Shown: in pieces, positions 62,460-64,000 of the stretch
Layout of the letters: each line of letters begins with the position of its first letter
Position numbering within the stretch: the first letter of the stretch is position 1
Source of the DNA: Marixanthomonas sp963974425
GTDB taxonomy: Bacteria; Bacteroidota; Bacteroidia; Flavobacteriales; Flavobacteriaceae
NCBI RefSeq assembly: GCF_963974425.1
Contig: NZ_CAXBCK010000001.1
Coordinates: 1-64,000 of the forward strand
Length of the DNA stretch: 64,000 nucleotides
Reading direction: 5' to 3'
Position numbers and translations under genes: made by a program
The notes under the pieces: model-generated
Seen by the model: only the letters and a program-made list of their open reading frames with translations
Told to the model about the DNA's origin: nothing
Database searches by the model: none

Positions 62460-63600
62460 AAGCGACTTTTTTAAAGAGTACGGCGGTGTTACTACCACCA
62501 AAACCAGAAGCTGTTTTTAAAAAGGTGTTGATTGTTTTCTTTTCCACTTTTTGAATGATGTTCAAAGGTTTTGAAACTCCTGATTCGTCATATCCTAAAG
62601 ATGTAAATAATTTGTTTTGCTTCATCGCTTCAAAACCGATAATGGCTTCTACCAACCCAGAGGCCCCTAATGTATGTCCATAATACCCTTTTAAACTATG
62701 TAGGGGAACCTTTTGTAAATTCGCTCGATTAAAAGCAATCGCTTCCATTTCGTCATTATAGATTGTTGCGGTACCGTGGGCGGAAATTAAATCGATATCA
62801 GTTGCTGAAATGACAGCTTCTTGCATAGCAGATTGAATGCTTTTTAGCAAGCCTTCCCCTGTTCTCGATGGACCTGAAATGTGGTTGGCATCGTTGCATG
62901 AGCCATCGCCAATAACCTGAACGGATGTGTTTTTTCTTTTTTCAGAAGAAATAACAACCGATGCTGCCGCTTCGCCAATACTAATGCCATTTCGGTATTT
63001 TGAATACGGTTTACAAGGACCATTACTCAACGCTTGAAAGGTATTAAAACCGGTAACCGTAAATTTTGAAACCAAATCGCCTGCAACAACCACAGCGTTT
63101 TCATATACGTTATTTTGAATAAGACGCTTGGCGACAGCAACCGCTAAAATCCCTGAAACACACGCGTTAGAAACCACAATCGGTTCTTGTTTAAAACCAA
63201 AAAAAGATTGAATTTTCTTCCCTAACATCGGTAAATATGCTCGTTCTCCTGAAAAGGAATTGTCAGGGTCGAGCGCATCGATACTTCCTTTTGTGGTGGC
63301 AATAATCAAGGCGGTTTTTTCTGAAATATGAAGCTTTGACTTTTCTAAGGTTTCAGCAACCGAAAGCAACATCATTTTCTCCAACTTCATAAATCTGGAT
63401 GGATTGCCCAGTTTTTTAAAAGCAGCATCAATTTTTTCTGAAGCAATCATTGCTGCGTAAAAAGGCGTGTCCAAAATATCGTTCTGATGTTGTTCGTGTA
63501 TTCCAGATTGTTCTTTTTCAATAGCAGACACGTTTTCAGAAACTGAAAATCCCAAAGGTGTAATAAGCGAAGCTTCTTGTATGTAAACAGGCTTTTGCAT
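62449..63600 (-). CDS. Beta-ketoacyl-ACP synthase, catalytic
   Basis: 383 residues with active-site motifs SNACVSGILAVA (C147), SAHGTATIYNDEMEA and YGHTLGASGLVEA, so the triad is intact. The Ala-Cys-Val-Ser replaces the usual Ala-Cys-Ser-Ser, as in several aryl polyene KSs. Its ATG overlaps the dehydratase stop by one base (TAATG). Confidence 0.92.
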   Translation of the reverse strand: MQKPVYIQEASLITPLGFSVSENVSAIEKEQSGIHEQHQNDILDTPFYAAMIASEKIDAAFKKLGNPSRFMKLEKMMLLSVAETLEKSKLHISEKTALIIATTKGSIDALDPDNSFSGERAYLPMLGKKIQSFFGFKQEPIVVSNACVSGILAVAVAKRLIQNNVYENAVVVAGDLVSKFTVTGFNTFQALSNGPCKPYSKYRNGISIGEAAASVVISSEKRKNTSVQVIGDGSCNDANHISGPSRTGEGLLKSIQSAMQEAVISATDIDLISAHGTATIYNDEMEAIAFNRANLQKVPLHSLKGYYGHTLGASGLVEAIIGFEAMKQNKLFTSLGYDESGVSKPLNIIQKVEKKTINTFLKTASGFGGSNTAVLFKKVAFEH

Positions 63601-64000
63601 TAGGGTTTTAACATCGTTTTCATCTCGGTCGTCGCAATCACTTCTTGCTCCAGTTTGGTCGTTGTTTTTACCAAGGTAATTCCTATCGCTTCGTGTATAA
63701 TTTCTATTTCAGTTTCAATGGTTTCATTGACAGCCGGTGTTTTTAATAGTTCAGCTTTTTTTATAGCGCCAATATACCCTCCTTTGGTCGGTTTTTGCTC
63801 TAAATACCCAGTATATCCAGTATGTAAGGCTACGGATTGAGCGATGTGTTCCAGTAACCCGGTTTCGGATAAAAAGCCGTCAGCAACAAATATATTTTCT
63901 TCGGAAATGGTCAGTTCTGAAACCAAGGATTTTTTATCATAATACACCAAAGCATCGACCATAATCATAGGTTGACGCTGCGGAAGAAATTCTTCCAATA
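63600..64000 (-). CDS. Hot-dog 3-hydroxyacyl-ACP dehydratase, ApeP-like (incomplete at window edge)
   Basis: At least 132 codons are in the window; the frame continues past base 64000, so the true start may lie outside (a TTG at 63998 is the only candidate here before an internal Met). The pattern LPQRQPMIMVDALV and GLLEHIAQSVALHTGY matches the ApeP/FabZ-like dehydratases of aryl polyene clusters, with the catalytic His-like position and the conserved helix. It would act with the second dehydratase and ketosynthases to build the conjugated chain. Confidence 0.8.
   Translation of the reverse strand, partial: LEEFLPQRQPMIMVDALVYYDKKSLVSELTISEENIFVADGFLSETGLLEHIAQSVALHTGYTGYLEQKPTKGGYIGAIKKAELLKTPAVNETIETEIEIIHEAIGITLVKTTTKLEQEVIATTEMKTMLKP

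Noticed and set aside
1..64000. Mobile elements, phage genes, CRISPR arrays, tRNA or rRNA genes
   Set aside because: No transposase, integrase, repeat-spacer array, CCA-ending cloverleaf or rRNA-like stretch was recognised while reading both strands; a tRNAscan or ISfinder search could not be run.

Overview
The window comes from the chromosome of a flavobacterium (phylum Bacteroidota, most likely family Flavobacteriaceae). The evidence is AT-rich DNA, genes for the gliding/type IX secretion proteins SprA and RemB, an alternative complex III, a flexirubin/aryl-polyene type pigment cluster, and promoters of the Bacteroidota form TTG-N20-TAnnTTTG. Nearly all genes lie on the minus strand. No rRNA, tRNA, CRISPR array, insertion sequence or phage gene was seen.

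Layout from left to right. (1) 1-4874: a tripartite export operon (ABC ATPase, two FtsX/MacB permeases, HlyD-like adaptor, start of a TolC-like protein). (2) 5015-7207: a small operon for copper delivery and oxidase assembly (a cysteine-free SCO-like protein, SCO1, a DUF420 protein, a 74-residue Cys-Ala-Met-Cys membrane protein) with its own promoter. (3) 7242-10249: cytochrome oxidase accessory operon (ctaB, two subunit III genes, subunit IV). (4) 10323-11300: a secreted metallo-beta-lactamase-fold hydrolase. (5) 11323-28268: gliding and housekeeping genes (remB, two TonB-like genes, vanZ-like, gcvH, sprA, ruvA, maeB, queG, ruvB). (6) 28381-28890: a peroxiredoxin-like gene. It is followed by an intergenic region that appears to encode two related small RNAs in tandem on the minus strand. 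(7) 29171-41195: the respiratory operon actABCDEF-coxB-coxA, encoding alternative complex III and the core oxidase. (8) 41294-46553: a SPOR-domain protein, then rimP-nusA-infB with a terminator-like hairpin in its leader. (9) 46594-49807: universal stress protein, lipoprotein, and a membrane-bound TPR/AraC regulator with a 21-bp-period direct repeat upstream. (10) 50009-64000: 14 tightly packed or overlapping genes of a flexirubin/aryl-polyene pigment cluster that runs off the right edge.

Functional reading. The actABCDEF-cox genes form a quinol-to-oxygen chain. The operons on the left supply farnesylated heme (CtaB), subunits III and IV, and copper (SCO1) for the same oxidase. The right-end cluster holds a type II polyketide-like machine (ACP, two intact ketosynthases, a ketosynthase lacking all catalytic residues, a ketosynthase-like fragment, two hot-dog dehydratases) together with a CoA-ligase-like enzyme, a glycosyltransferase, a C45-type acyltransferase, a JmjC/cupin protein, and an MMPL plus LolA-like export pair.

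The most interesting observations are the tandem small RNAs with a shared UGGGGA loop (28886-29141), the rimP leader terminator, a TonB C-terminal-like domain at the N-terminus of RemB that matches its two neighbours, the AraC-type direct repeat, the small Cys-Ala-Met-Cys protein beside SCO1, and the dead ketosynthase plus ketosynthase fragment in the pigment cluster. All function calls rest on motif reading and family knowledge; no search was run.
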